NCBI RefSeq assembly: GCF_946886695.1
Contig: NZ_CAMPJD010000007.1
Location: forward strand, 1-64,000
Direction: 5' to 3'
Length of the DNA stretch: 64,000 nucleotides
Source: an uncultured Pseudoxanthomonas sp.
Lineage (GTDB): Bacteria > Pseudomonadota > Gammaproteobacteria > Xanthomonadales > Xanthomonadaceae
This document shows, one piece after another, positions 7,531 through 18,868 of this stretch. Below the pieces are notes generated by a model. The model was given only the letters and a program-made list of their open reading frames with translations. It ran no database searches and was not told the DNA's origin. Position numbers and translations under genes: made by a program. How positions within the stretch are numbered: the stretch's first letter is position 1; each line of letters opens with the position of its first letter.

Positions 7531-9219
7531 TCAGCCCGCGACGCGCTGGGGGCGGTAAGGCGGGGTGGACATCACCATTTCCGCCAGCGAGAACGCCAGT
7601 TCGCGCTCGGCCAGCACCGCGCCGTCGGCGCCGTGTTCCAGCAGGTGCTTCACCTCGCCTTCGCTGTGCGCACGCGCCAGCAGCGTCAGCGAGGGATTGA
7701 TCGCGCGCAGCTTGGCCAGGGTCTCGCCGGCCTCGAGCGGTTGCGGGATCGCCAGTACGGCGATCTTCGCGCGTTCGGGATGCGCTTCTGCCAGCACCTT
7801 GTCGGCCGCCGCGCTGCCGCGGATCGCGGGGATGCCGGCATCATGCGCGCGAGCCACGTGGTCGCCGTTGTCGTCGATGACGATCAGCGGCACGCCGCGG
7901 TCGCGCAGCACGCGCGCCAGTTCGCTGCCCACGCGGCCATAGCCGATGATGATGGCGTGATCGGTGACATCGAGCGAAGGGCCCGGCGGTATCTCGGGCT
8001 CGGCCGGCACCGGTGCCAGCGCTTCCTGCTTCATCTGCCAGCGGTCCAGCCACGAGAACAGGAACGGGTTGGCGATGATCGAGAGCAGCGAGCCGGCCAG
8101 GATCAGGTCGCGCCCCTCCGGCGGCAGGATCTTCAGCGACACGCCCAGTGCCGCCAGGATGAAGGAGAACTCGCCGATCTGCGCCAGGCTGACCGAGATC
8201 GTCAGTGCGGTGCCGGTGGGGTGCTTGAACGCCTTGACGATGTAGTACGCAGCCGCCGACTTGCCGATCACGATGATGCCGAAGGTGGCCAGCACCTGCC
8301 ACGGGTGCGCCACCAGGATCGCCGGGTTGAACAGCATGCCGACCGACACGAAGAACAGCACCGCGAACGCATCCCGCAGCGGCAGCGAGTCGTTGGCCGC
8401 CTTGTGGCTCAGCTCGGATTCGTTGAGCAGCATGCCGGCGAAGAACGCGCCCAATGCGAAGGACACGCCGAACAGCGTGGCCGAGCCGAACGCCACGCCC
8501 AGCGCGATCGCCAGTACCGACAGCGTGAACAGTTCGCGCGAACCGGTCGCGGCGATTTTCTCCAGCGTCCATGGAATGACGCGGCGACCCACCACCAGCA
8601 TGAAGGCGACGAACGCGCCCAGCTTGATCAGCGTCCACGCGATGGCGACCATGAAAGCCCCGAAACTGGCCGGCGTGTCGCCGGTGCGCTCGCCGAAGGT
8701 CTCCGCCAGCACCGGCAGCATCACCAGCGCCAGCACCATGGCGATGTCTTCCACGATCAGCCAGCCCACCGCGATGCGGCCGCGTTTCGTATCCAGCAGG
8801 CGCCTGTCTTCCATCGCGCGCAGCAGCACCACGGTGCTCGCCACCGACAGCGCCAGTCCGAACACGAAGCCGTTCAACGGCGTCCAGCCCATGCCCCATG
8901 CCAGCGCCCAGCCCAGCACCGTGGCGACCACGATCTGCGCGATGGCGCCGGGAATGGCGATCGCCTTGACTTCCAGCAGGTCCTCCAGCGAGAAGTGCAG
9001 GCCCACGCCGAACATCAGCAGCATCACGCCCAGTTCCGACAGCTGGTTGGCCAGTGCCTGGTCGGCCACGAATCCGGGAGTGAAGGGGCCGACGAAGACC
9101 CCGGCGAGCAGGTAACCGACCAGCGGTGACAGGCGAAGCTTGTGCGCAAGCGCACCCAGCACGAAGGCCAGGGCGAGGCCTACCGCGATGATGTTGATCA
9201 GGTCGGCGTCATGGTGCAT
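7531..9219 (-). CDS. ybaL: Cation/proton antiporter, YbaL/Kef family (CPA2)
   Basis: A 562-residue membrane protein. About twelve hydrophobic segments fill the first 390 residues and include the family signatures LSPLVGYLLAGVFVGP, LMFGVGLHFS and GAFFAGMLLNES. A cytoplasmic RCK (TrkA-N) domain follows, with the nucleotide-binding Rossmann motif GYGRVG, an acidic residue ending the second strand (VIDD) and later conserved strands. Kef-type proteins exchange potassium or sodium for protons under nucleotide control. The length and domain order match YbaL. No ancillary KefF/KefG gene is adjacent. It faces the pilus operon tail-to-tail. Confidence 0.88.
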   Translation of the reverse strand: MHHDADLINIIAVGLALAFVLGALAHKLRLSPLVGYLLAGVFVGPFTPGFVADQALANQLSELGVMLLMFGVGLHFSLEDLLEVKAIAIPGAIAQIVVATVLGWALAWGMGWTPLNGFVFGLALSVASTVVLLRAMEDRRLLDTKRGRIAVGWLIVEDIAMVLALVMLPVLAETFGERTGDTPASFGAFMVAIAWTLIKLGAFVAFMLVVGRRVIPWTLEKIAATGSRELFTLSVLAIALGVAFGSATLFGVSFALGAFFAGMLLNESELSHKAANDSLPLRDAFAVLFFVSVGMLFNPAILVAHPWQVLATFGIIVIGKSAAAYYIVKAFKHPTGTALTISVSLAQIGEFSFILAALGVSLKILPPEGRDLILAGSLLSIIANPFLFSWLDRWQMKQEALAPVPAEPEIPPGPSLDVTDHAIIIGYGRVGSELARVLRDRGVPLIVIDDNGDHVARAHDAGIPAIRGSAAADKVLAEAHPERAKIAVLAIPQPLEAGETLAKLRAINPSLTLLARAHSEGEVKHLLEHGADGAVLAERELAFSLAEMVMSTPPYRPQRVAG

Positions 9220-9339
9220 CTAATCGCGCGTTTCCTCTGCATGTCCGTCGAGTGTCGCCGATGCGGGCGCCATGCCGCAAACGGATACCGGCCACAGCGC
9301 GCGTCGTCTTCCAGTTTCCGTCGTCATTGCCGCAACGGA

Positions 9340-9364
9340 AACGCCCCGCGCAGGGCGGGGCGTT
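9340..9364 (-). terminator. Strong GC hairpin downstream of the TonB receptor gene
   Basis: A 10-bp perfect stem (9340-9349 with 9355-9364) around a five-base loop lies 26 bases beyond the stop codon of the minus-strand receptor gene. No T-tract follows on either strand, so it is an imperfect intrinsic terminator or a 3' mRNA stabiliser. Confidence 0.5.
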
Positions 9365-9390
9365 CCGAAGAAGTCAGGCGATGCGTCGCC

Positions 9391-11790
9391 TCACCACGTG
9401 TAGGCGACGCGCCCGTACACATAGGCGCCGTTGAAACCGCCTGGCGACTGGCTGCTGTAGGGAAACTGGCCACTGTTCGAGTTCGGGAAGATGGTGCGGT
9501 CCGGATACTCGTCGAGCAGGTTGTCGGCGCCCAGCGTCAGCGTCCAGTTCTCGCTCGGGCGATAGCTGGTGGAGGCATCCAGGATCCACTTGGCGCCGTA
9601 GGTCTGGTCATTGACCGGATTGCCCGTCTCGCTGACGCGCGTGGTGAACTCGCCGTAACGGGTGGCGCCGAAGGTGAAGTCCCAGCGTGCCAGGTTCCAC
9701 GCCGCCGTCAGCGTGGTCTTGTCGCGCGGATAGCCTTCCTCGATACGGCCCTGCTCATCGCGGCCGATGCGCCACAGGTTCGCGCCCAGGGCGGTCAGCT
9801 CCGGCGGATTCGGCGCGATGCGTTGAATCTCGGTCTTGTTGTAGTTGTAGCCGGCGGTCAGGTTGAGGGTGCTGTTGGCCAGCGGCACGGTGTACTGCGC
9901 GATCACGTCGACGCCGCGCGTGCGGGTGTCGGCCGCGTTGGTGAAGTAACGCGCACTGGTGACGCCGTTGACACCGAGGCTGGCCAGCAACGCCTGCGCC
10001 GCCGCATTGCCGCCCAGCAGCAGGTTGGAGGACAGCACGATGCGATCGTCGATGTCGATCTGGTACGCGTCGATGGTGACGTACAGGCGATCAATCGGCT
10101 GCAGCACCAGGCCCAGCCCGTACGACAGCGATGTCTCGGCGGTCAGCGCATCGGCTCCCAGCGCCTGCGCGACAGGGCCGGTGGCGGGGAACGTGCCCGA
10201 TTCGAAGAAGCGGTCGAGGGTGGCGTTGTACTGCGATGTCACCACCTGGTAGTACTGCTGCGCCAGCGCTGGTGCGCGGAAACCGCTTGCCACCGTCGCA
10301 CGCAGCGCCACGGCATCAGTGAAGGCGTAGCGCGCGGACAGCTTGCCCGATACCTCGCTGCCGAAGTCGGAGTAGTCCTCGTAACGACCGGCGATGCCGG
10401 CCGAGAACTTCTCGGTCACATCGGCTTCCAGGCCCACGTACGCCGCGTAGTTGTCGCGGTCGGAATGCACGGCGTTGGCCGGGGTGAAGCCGGCGAAGCC
10501 CTGAGCACCGCTGCCGGCGTACGAGTTCGACTCGCCGGGTGACTGGTTCCATTTCTCCTGGCGGTACTCGGCGCCGAACGACAACGTGGCCGGGTACGCC
10601 AGACCGATCTCCAGCGACTTGCTGATGTCGGCGTTCAGCACGTTCTGGGTGTACTCCAGCGCACCGTCGTAGAAGCGGCGCGGGCTGGTCGCGCCCAGGC
10701 TGTAGTTGATGCTGTTCTGGGTGTAGAACTTCAGGTGGTTGTAGCCGTAGTTGTAGCTGACGTCCCACTTCCAGCCGCTCTCCGTGTCGCCCTTGATGCC
10801 GGCGACCAGCGAGCGGTCCTGCGACAGCTGGTTGATCTCCGGCACGTAGCCGTCCGGGTAAACCTGGGCCAGGAGCGCGCCCTGGCCGCTGTGGTTGGGG
10901 GAGCGGTAGAAGGCGAACGACACGATGTCGCGGTTGCTGGCGATGGCGGTGGCGTAAGCATCCACCGTGTCGCTGATCGCGAAGCCGGCATTGGCCGACA
11001 CGGCGCCCGCATCCACCTGGGGATCGCCGTAGACGAACGCCACCTCGCCGATGGCGGGATTGTTGCCGGTGTTCGGCGCGGTGCCTTGGTAGGGGCCGGC
11101 GCGATCGGTCTCGTCCTGCTGGGTCAGCTGCCCGGCGACATGGACAAAGCCACGTCCGTCGCCGAACGACACGCCGGTGTCGCCCGACAGCTGCGTGCTG
11201 CGGCCGTCGCCAGCGGAATAGCCGCCGACGTCGACGATCAGGCTGCCACCCTTGCCCGAACCTTTCAGCACGATGTTCACTACGCCGGCGATGGCGTCGG
11301 AGCCATACTGGGCGGAGGCGCCGTCCCGCAGCACTTCCACGCGTTCGATTGCCGACACCGGGATCGCGTTGAGGTCCACCGCCGACGAGCCGCGGCCGAT
11401 GCTGCCGTTGACGTTGACCAGCGCCGAGATGTGGCGACGCTTGCCGTTGACCAGGATCAGCACCTGGTCCGGCGACAAGCCGCGCAGCTGCGCCGGGCGG
11501 ACGCCGCTGGTGCCGTCGGTGACGGCCGGGCGCGGGAAGTTCAGCGAGGGCAGGGCGCGTGCCAGTGCCGTTGCGAGTTCGGTGGTGCCGGTGGCCTGCA
11601 GGGCCTCCGGCGTGATGATGTCGATCGGCGACTGCGATTCGGCGACGGTCCGGTCGGAGACGCGGGTGCCCGTGACGATAAGGGTGTCCAGCGTGCGCGC
11701 CTCGGCAGGGGCGGACTCCTGGGCGAATACGGCGGGGGCGACCAGCGCCAGGCTGATGGCGAAGGTCAAGGGCGACAGCTTGCGGGTCAT
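9391..11790 (-). CDS. TonB-dependent outer-membrane receptor
   Basis: A 799-residue receptor. The signal peptide (about residues 1-23, ending VFAQ) precedes a TonB-box-like stretch (TLDTLIVTG). The plug domain shows the usual LRGLSPDQVLILVNGKRR, IERVEVLRDGASAQYGSDAIAGVVNIV and GSGKG signatures. The rest is a 22-strand barrel ending in a terminal aromatic (VAYTW), as the BAM complex requires. It would import a TonB-dependent substrate such as a siderophore, haem, sugar or peptide. The sequence does not reveal the ligand, and no transporter, TonB or regulator gene is adjacent. Confidence 0.92.
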   Translation of the reverse strand: MTRKLSPLTFAISLALVAPAVFAQESAPAEARTLDTLIVTGTRVSDRTVAESQSPIDIITPEALQATGTTELATALARALPSLNFPRPAVTDGTSGVRPAQLRGLSPDQVLILVNGKRRHISALVNVNGSIGRGSSAVDLNAIPVSAIERVEVLRDGASAQYGSDAIAGVVNIVLKGSGKGGSLIVDVGGYSAGDGRSTQLSGDTGVSFGDGRGFVHVAGQLTQQDETDRAGPYQGTAPNTGNNPAIGEVAFVYGDPQVDAGAVSANAGFAISDTVDAYATAIASNRDIVSFAFYRSPNHSGQGALLAQVYPDGYVPEINQLSQDRSLVAGIKGDTESGWKWDVSYNYGYNHLKFYTQNSINYSLGATSPRRFYDGALEYTQNVLNADISKSLEIGLAYPATLSFGAEYRQEKWNQSPGESNSYAGSGAQGFAGFTPANAVHSDRDNYAAYVGLEADVTEKFSAGIAGRYEDYSDFGSEVSGKLSARYAFTDAVALRATVASGFRAPALAQQYYQVVTSQYNATLDRFFESGTFPATGPVAQALGADALTAETSLSYGLGLVLQPIDRLYVTIDAYQIDIDDRIVLSSNLLLGGNAAAQALLASLGVNGVTSARYFTNAADTRTRGVDVIAQYTVPLANSTLNLTAGYNYNKTEIQRIAPNPPELTALGANLWRIGRDEQGRIEEGYPRDKTTLTAAWNLARWDFTFGATRYGEFTTRVSETGNPVNDQTYGAKWILDASTSYRPSENWTLTLGADNLLDEYPDRTIFPNSNSGQFPYSSQSPGGFNGAYVYGRVAYTW

Positions 11791-11921
11791 GGGGGAGCTC
11801 CGGGAAGGACTGCGAAGTGATGCTTGAAATGGATCAGGGCTTGCAAAGTTTCCTTTGAAACCATGGACTTAGGTGCTACAGGCTCTGGTTACAGGGCCAT
11901 GACATGGATGTCAATGGTTTC

Positions 11922-11950
11922 TTAACATCTGTGGACACAGGCGCTATCGA
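11922..11950 (+). promoter_or_regulatory. Possible promoter of the ABC-F gene
   Basis: TTAACA at 11922-11927 and TATCGA at 11945-11950 are separated by 17 bases in the divergent spacer (11791-11994). The -35 match is good and the -10 weak. Confidence 0.3.
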
Positions 11951-11994
11951 TAAACTACGCGGCTGCTTCCCCCCAAATCCCCTTAGGTTGTTTC

Positions 11995-13845
<1,851 letters not shown>

Positions 13846-13898
13846 TTCGCGCACCTCGCATCCCCACACCACCCCCGTCCGTTCGGCCCATCATTCCC

Positions 13899-14231
13899 AT
13901 GCCCATCTACGCTTTCGAATGCACCCAGTGCGGCCACAGTTTCGACCGACTGCAGAAGCTGTCCGATCCCGACCCCGATACCTGTCCGTCCTGCGGCGCG
14001 CAGACGGTCAAGCGGCAGTTGACGGCGCCGTCGTTCCGGCTGGCCGGCAGCGGCTGGTACGAGACCGATTTCAAGAAGGACGGCGACAAGAAGCGCAACC
14101 TGGCCGACGGAGGCGAAGGCGCCAAGCCGTCCAGCGAGTCCAAGCCTGCCGAGTCGGCGCCTGCGAAGACCGAAAGCGCGCCTGCGAAGACGGACGCCAA
14201 GCCTGCAACGCCGTCGTCGTCCTCGACCTGA
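13899..14231 (+). CDS. FmdB-family zinc ribbon protein
   Basis: A 110-residue protein. The first 45 residues form the FmdB-type zinc ribbon with cysteines 8/11 and 29/32. The rest is a low-complexity tail of Ala, Pro, Ser and Lys with repeats of APAKT. The start at 13899 is chosen because the family begins MPIYAFEC; an upstream in-frame start would add a proline-rich run. In related genomes such genes lie close to aspS, as here. The family is described as putative regulatory proteins; its actual role is not established. Confidence 0.87.
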   Translation: MPIYAFECTQCGHSFDRLQKLSDPDPDTCPSCGAQTVKRQLTAPSFRLAGSGWYETDFKKDGDKKRNLADGGEGAKPSSESKPAESAPAKTESAPAKTDAKPATPSSSST

Positions 14232-14276
14232 TGCCGGCGGTGTAAGGTGCATCCCTTCCTGCAAAGAAGGGATGCC

Positions 14277-14894
14277 ATGAAGAAGACCCTGCTCGCGTTC
14301 GCTGCGTTGTCCGTCGCCGGCTGCGCCACGTCATCCACGGGCGCGTCGTCATCGACGCCTGCTGACACCTTCCTCGCTGCGCTGGCGGCCCAGTGCGGCA
14401 AGGCCTATGCGGGCCGTATCACTGCCAACCAGCCCGCGTCGACCACGCCGGACGCGTTCGAGGGCAAGGCGCTGGTGATGCATGTACGTGGCTGCGATGA
14501 CCCTGCCCGCGAGATCCGCGTGCCGTTCCATGTCGGTGACGACCATTCGCGTACCTGGGTGGTCACGCGTACGGCCGCTGGCCTGCGTTTGAAGCACGAC
14601 CATCGCCATGAGGACGGTAGTCCGGACGCGGTGACGATGTACGGCGGGGACACCGTGGACGCGGGCATGGCGCAGCGGCAGGCGTTTCCCGTGGATGCCG
14701 AATCGGTGGCGATGTTCAAGCGCGAAGGCCTGAATGCTTCGCTCAACAACACCTGGGCCATGGAACTGGTGCCCGGCAAGACCTTCGTCTACGAACTGAG
14801 CCGGCCGAATGGCCGGCTGTTCCGGGTGGAGTTCGACCTCACCACGCCGGTGGCCCTGCCACCGGCGCCGTGGGGCAGTGGCGAGGGCGGGTGA
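14277..14894 (+). CDS. Putative lipoprotein of unknown function
   Basis: A 205-residue protein with a lipoprotein signal: basic MKK, a short hydrophobic core and lipobox VAGC with the modified cysteine at residue 16. Alanine at +2 predicts sorting to the outer membrane. The mature part has a conserved-looking HVGDDHSRTWVVTR segment, a histidine-rich KHDHRHEDG segment, and ends in a proline-rich tail. I do not recognise a domain. GAAGGGATGCC precedes the ATG. Confidence 0.75.
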   Translation: MKKTLLAFAALSVAGCATSSTGASSSTPADTFLAALAAQCGKAYAGRITANQPASTTPDAFEGKALVMHVRGCDDPAREIRVPFHVGDDHSRTWVVTRTAAGLRLKHDHRHEDGSPDAVTMYGGDTVDAGMAQRQAFPVDAESVAMFKREGLNASLNNTWAMELVPGKTFVYELSRPNGRLFRVEFDLTTPVALPPAPWGSGEGG

Positions 14895-14937
14895 GGCGCC
14901 CGGCCTCATTGCCAGTCGGGAGAGGCGGGAGCGGAAA

Positions 14938-15013
14938 TGGGTCCCAGCTTTCGCTGGGACGACGAAAGTCTGCAGTCACTCAACTCCGTCGTCCCAGCGA
15001 AAGCTGGGACCCA
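14938..15013. repeat. REP/REPIN-like inverted repeat, copy 1
   Basis: Two 27-base arms, 14938-14964 and 14987-15013, are perfect inverted copies separated by 22 bases. Each arm is itself palindromic around TCCCAGC...GCTGGGA and ends in CGTCG. The same core recurs at 33776-33870. Paired inverted REP units between genes are typical of REPINs. Confidence 0.8.
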
Positions 15014-15065
15014 AGTGGACGTTGCTGTCTGGTCCGTTGACGGGAAAGCAACCAGCGGCGGCGGC

Positions 15066-15980
15066 TCAGCGCGGCCCGAAACGGCCGCGACAACCGCGAT
15101 CCACCCACACCTGGGTGCCGGTGTAGCCCCAGCTGTAGCCTTCGCGGCAACTGGTGTTGGACAGTTGCTGCTGCAGGATCGGCCGGCCCTGGCGCGGGTC
15201 GTAGGCGCAGGTCTTGCGGCGGTTGTCGTCGCTGCTGCACGTGATGGTGTAACCGCTGTTGCCGCCGCCGCCGCCCCACCCGTTGCCCGAATCGCGGAAC
15301 TCGGCGCGGCACCCGCTCCGCACCCAGATCATGCCCTGGCGCTGGCCCCAGTTCTGGTTCTCGTTGCAGCGGGTCGAAGACAGGTTGCGCTGGACCACCG
15401 CGCGTCCGCGGAAGTTGGTACGGCATTCGCGGTAGGCATTGTTGGCGCTTTCGCAGACCACGGTGGAGCCGCCCGAGCCTCCGCCCGACCCCTCGGTGAA
15501 ACGGCCGCGGCAGCCGCGATCCACCCAGACCACGCCATTGCCGTTGCCCCAGTTCTGGCCTTCCACGCAGCGGGTGCTCGAGAGGTTCTGCGCGAGCACG
15601 GCATTGCGCCGGAAGCCGGTCCGGCATTCACGGCGGCGGTTGTCCTTGCTTTCGCAGGTGACCTGGCCGTTGGCGGGCGGATTCGGATTCCAGCCGCCAT
15701 TGTTGCCGCCGAGCGACTGGGCGATGTCCTGCTTGATCCGGCTGAAGGTCCAGCTGGAGCGGTTGACCTGGTCGAGGTAGAAGCGGAGCTGGTCGTCCGG
15801 GATGCGGCGACCGCGGGACTGTTCCGAGTACTCCAGGCTGATCACGCGCGTCTGGTCCTGGACGGACAACTGGCGCAGGTTCTCCGGCGCGTAGGCCCGC
15901 GTACCGACCTGGGCGACAGCGCTGCCGGCCACCAAGGCCAGCAACAGTACGAGGACGGACTGCAACAACGGCTTCTTCAT
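15066..15980 (-). CDS. Secreted protein with three DUF3011 repeats
   Basis: A 304-residue exported protein: signal peptide ending AVAQ (about 24 residues), a helical N-terminal region to about residue 90, then three tandem DUF3011 modules of roughly 56 residues joined by Gly/Asn-rich linkers. Each module carries four cysteines in the same spacing and ends in a WV-GC motif, so three disulfide-bonded units are likely. The module DNA is itself repetitive, with nearly the same stretch at about 15077 and 15497. The ATG at 15980 follows GGAGGG and starts the signal peptide. The function of DUF3011 is unknown; it is common in Xanthomonadaceae. Confidence 0.85.
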   Translation of the reverse strand: MKKPLLQSVLVLLLALVAGSAVAQVGTRAYAPENLRQLSVQDQTRVISLEYSEQSRGRRIPDDQLRFYLDQVNRSSWTFSRIKQDIAQSLGGNNGGWNPNPPANGQVTCESKDNRRRECRTGFRRNAVLAQNLSSTRCVEGQNWGNGNGVVWVDRGCRGRFTEGSGGGSGGSTVVCESANNAYRECRTNFRGRAVVQRNLSSTRCNENQNWGQRQGMIWVRSGCRAEFRDSGNGWGGGGGNSGYTITCSSDDNRRKTCAYDPRQGRPILQQQLSNTSCREGYSWGYTGTQVWVDRGCRGRFGPR

Positions 15981-16145
15981 GGTGGCACCCTCCGAGGGAG
16001 GCGCCAGCATACGCCGGACCCGTTAAGGCCATGCAGGGAAGGCAGGGAGGGTAGGCGGGTGGATGACCGGGTAAACTAGCCGGCTTGACCAGCCAGTGGC
16101 TGTTTTGAAACCTTCCGGCGCTGCCGGACGACCTGTGGAGCCCCC

Positions 16146-17897
16146 ATGCGTACCCATTTCTGCGGCCTCGTCGACGAGGCTTTGATCGGCCAGACCGTGA
16201 CCCTGTGCGGCTGGACCGACGTCGCCCGCAACCTCGGCGGCGTGTGCTTCATCGACCTGCGTGACCACGAAGGCATCGTGCAGGTGACGGTGGACCCGTC
16301 CAATGCCGAGGTGTTCAAGGTCGCCGCGTCGCTGGGCTACGAGGACGTGCTGCAGGTAGAGGGTGTCGTGCGTGCGCGTGAAGCCGTCAACACCAAGATC
16401 CGCACCGGCCAGGTGGAAGTCATCGCGACGAAGATCACCGTGCTCAACAAGGCCGAGCCGCTGCCGTTCCACGCGCATGAGAATCCGGGCGAAGACATCC
16501 GCCTGAAGTACCGCTACCTGGACCTGCGGACCCCCGAGATGCAGCGCAAGCAGCGCACCCGCATCAAGCTGGTGCAGGCCCTGCGCCGCTGGCTGGATGC
16601 GCGCGGTTTCCAGGACATCGAGACGCCCATCCTGACCAAGGCGACGCCCGAGGGTGCGCGCGACTTCCTGGTGCCGGCGCGCATGCACCCGGGCGAGTTC
16701 TACGCGCTGCCGCAGTCGCCGCAGCTGTTCAAGCAGATCCTGATGGTGGCCGGCTTCGACCGTTACTACCAGATCGCGCGCTGCTTCCGCGACGAGGCGC
16801 TGCGCGCCGACCGCCAGCTGGAGTTCACCCAGCTCGACATGGAGTTCGCCTTCGTGCGCGAGCGCGACGTGCAGGATGCCGTGGAAGGCATGATCCGCGA
16901 CATCTTCGCCGAGGTGATGGACGTGCAGCTGGACGCGCAGTTCCCGCGCATGACCTGGGCCGAGGCGATGCGTCGCTATGGCTCGGACAAGCCGGACCTG
17001 CGCATCGCGCTGGAGCTGGTCGACGTGGCCGAGCTGGTGAAGAGCAGCGAATTCGCCGTATTCACCGGTGCGGCCAACGATCCGGACGGTCGCGTGGCCG
17101 CGCTGCGCATCCCCGGCGGGGCGTCGCTGAGCCGCAAGCAGATCGACGAGTACGCCGCGCATGCCGCCAAGTACGGCGCCAAGGGCCTGGCCTACATCAA
17201 GATCGACGAAGCGGGCGCCATCAGCTCGCCGATCCAGAAGTTCTTCGCCGACGACGCCTTCGCGGCGCTGGTGAAGCACGTCGGTGCCGGCAACGGCGAC
17301 ATCGTGTTCTTCGGCGCGGGCGGATACAACAAGGTGAGCGACTTCATGGGCGCGCTGCGCCTGAAGGCCGGCAAGGACTTCGGCCTGGTGCAGGACGGCT
17401 GGAAGCCCCTGTGGGTCACCGACTTCCCGATGTTCGAGTGGGACGAGGAAGCGCAGCGCTACATCGCGCTCCACCATCCCTTCACCGCGCCGGCCGTGGA
17501 TGACATCGCCGACCTGCGTGCCAACGCGAAGACGGCGGTGTCGCGCGGCTACGACATGGTGCTGAACGGCAACGAGATCGGCGGCGGTTCGATCCGTATC
17601 CACCGCCCGGAGATGCAGAGCACGGTGTTCGAACTGCTCGGCATAGGTGCGGAAGAGGTGGAAGCCAAGTTCGGTTTCCTGCTGGACGCGCTGCGCTTCG
17701 GCGCGCCGCCGCACGGTGGCATCGCGTTCGGCATCGACCGCATCGCCGCGCTGATGGCCGGCACAGAGTCGATCCGCGACGTCATCCCGTTCCCGAAGAC
17801 CACCACCGCGCAGTGCCTGATGACCGGCGCACCGTCGCCGATCCCGGATGAGCAGCTGGCGGAAGTGCATATCCAAGTACGTCCGAAGAAAGACTGA
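16146..17897 (+). CDS. aspS: Aspartyl-tRNA synthetase
   Basis: A 583-residue class IIb synthetase charging tRNA-Asp. It shows the N-terminal OB-fold anticodon-binding domain (to about residue 105), the catalytic domain with motif 2 region [18 protein letters not shown], the bacterial GAD insertion (about residues 290-420) and motif 3 [10 protein letters not shown] near the end. In the OB fold the segment RNLGGV carries Leu where non-discriminating enzymes such as that of Pseudomonas aeruginosa carry His. This hints at a discriminating enzyme in an organism with its own AsnRS, but it is one residue only. Confidence 0.97.
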   Translation: MRTHFCGLVDEALIGQTVTLCGWTDVARNLGGVCFIDLRDHEGIVQVTVDPSNAEVFKVAASLGYEDVLQVEGVVRAREAVNTKIRTGQVEVIATKITVLNKAEPLPFHAHENPGEDIRLKYRYLDLRTPEMQRKQRTRIKLVQALRRWLDARGFQDIETPILTKATPEGARDFLVPARMHPGEFYALPQSPQLFKQILMVAGFDRYYQIARCFRDEALRADRQLEFTQLDMEFAFVRERDVQDAVEGMIRDIFAEVMDVQLDAQFPRMTWAEAMRRYGSDKPDLRIALELVDVAELVKSSEFAVFTGAANDPDGRVAALRIPGGASLSRKQIDEYAAHAAKYGAKGLAYIKIDEAGAISSPIQKFFADDAFAALVKHVGAGNGDIVFFGAGGYNKVSDFMGALRLKAGKDFGLVQDGWKPLWVTDFPMFEWDEEAQRYIALHHPFTAPAVDDIADLRANAKTAVSRGYDMVLNGNEIGGGSIRIHRPEMQSTVFELLGIGAEEVEAKFGFLLDALRFGAPPHGGIAFGIDRIAALMAGTESIRDVIPFPKTTTAQCLMTGAPSPIPDEQLAEVHIQVRPKKD

Positions 17898-17913
17898 TCG
17901 AGAGAACCACGCG

Positions 17914-18210
17914 ATGACCGAGTTTGCTTTTTCGCTGGAATGGGAACGCCTGGGCAATGAAGGTGCCGATGCAGGGCTGGTGACGGAGCGCGCGCGTGTG
18001 TTCGGCGGCTGGCTGGTGCGCGTCGGTACGTCGCCGGCGGCGATGGCGGTGACCTTCCTGCCGGATGGCCAGGGTCGCTGGGATGGCGAGGACTTCGGCG
18101 AAGACGATTACGAAGAAGAAGACGAAGAAGAGTACGAAGAGGAAGAAGACGAGGACGCCGACGAGGACGAAGAGGCGGACGAAGACGAAGAGGAAGACGA
18201 GGACGCCTGA
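17914..18210 (+). CDS. Small protein with an extremely acidic C-terminal tail
   Basis: A 98-residue protein. Residues 1-55 look folded (SLEWERLGNEG, GGWLVRVG, MAVTFLPDG). From about residue 58 to the end nearly every residue is Asp or Glu, encoded by a repetitive GAA/GAC/GAG tract. It lies 16 bases after aspS and 2 bases before the acetyltransferase gene, so the three may be co-transcribed. I do not recognise the family. Acidic tails can bind basic proteins or metal ions, but nothing here selects a role. Confidence 0.7.
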   Translation: MTEFAFSLEWERLGNEGADAGLVTERARVFGGWLVRVGTSPAAMAVTFLPDGQGRWDGEDFGEDDYEEEDEEEYEEEEDEDADEDEEADEDEEEDEDA

Positions 18211-18212
18211 GC

Positions 18213-18734
18213 GTGCAGATCCGCCGCGCCACCATCGATGACGCCGCCGTGCTGTCGGATCTGGCGTCGCGCACCTTCACCGAAACCTTCGGCCATCTGT
18301 ATCCGGCCGAGGATCTGGCGGCGTTCCTTGCCGATGCCTACGAGGTGGGCAAGCAGCGGACGATCCTGTCGCATCCGGACTATGCGGTGTGGCTGCTGGA
18401 AGACGACGGCGTGGCCGTGGGTCATGCCGCGGCGGGGCCGTGCGGGTTGCCGCATCCGGATGTGGCGATGGGCGACGGCGAATTGAAGCGGCTCTACGTG
18501 CTGGCGTCGCACCAGAATGGTGGGTGGGGCGGGAAGCTGTTTGCGGAAGTCGAGCGGTGGTTGTTGAAGGATGGGCCGCGGACGGTGTGGATCGGGGTGT
18601 GGTCGGAGAATTTTGGCGCGCAGCGGTTCTATGAGCGGCAGGGGTTTGTGCGGGTGGGAGAGTACAAGTTTCCGGTGGGGAAGACGTTGGATGATGAGTT
18701 CATCCTGCGGCGGGATGCTTCCGCGAAGCCGTGA
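18213..18734 (+). CDS. GNAT-family N-acetyltransferase
   Basis: A 173-residue acetyltransferase. Strand beta-4 and the acetyl-CoA loop are visible as ELKRLYVLASHQNGGWGGKL, followed by FAEVERWL and the C-terminal GVWSENFGAQRFYERQGF motif. It starts at GTG 18213, two bases after the acidic-protein gene; no ATG is available before the conserved N-terminus QIRRATIDDA. The substrate is unknown. The last 200 bases use many G-ending codons and look unlike the C-ending style of neighbouring genes. Confidence 0.85.
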   Translation: MQIRRATIDDAAVLSDLASRTFTETFGHLYPAEDLAAFLADAYEVGKQRTILSHPDYAVWLLEDDGVAVGHAAAGPCGLPHPDVAMGDGELKRLYVLASHQNGGWGGKLFAEVERWLLKDGPRTVWIGVWSENFGAQRFYERQGFVRVGEYKFPVGKTLDDEFILRRDASAKP

Positions 18735-18868
18735 AGTGAAGGAGCATTCCGCTACCCCTTCGGGCCGCGCCCCGCTACAGCAACATGCTCTGGGCGTATC
18801 GCGCGCCGCATCGCGCCCTGATGTTTCCAATGCACAGAGCTTCCGCTAGCCCTGCGGGCCAGCGGGTA

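Noticed and set aside
7633..9129. A 498-codon open frame opposite the ybaL gene
   Set aside because: It is rich in Arg, Gln and His and has no recognisable motif, while the minus strand encodes a full antiporter. It is an antisense shadow.
14937..16079. A 380-codon plus-strand frame opposite the DUF3011 gene
   Set aside because: The protein is alanine/valine-rich nonsense that begins in a REPIN-like repeat; the opposite strand holds the real gene with a signal peptide and ribosome-binding site.
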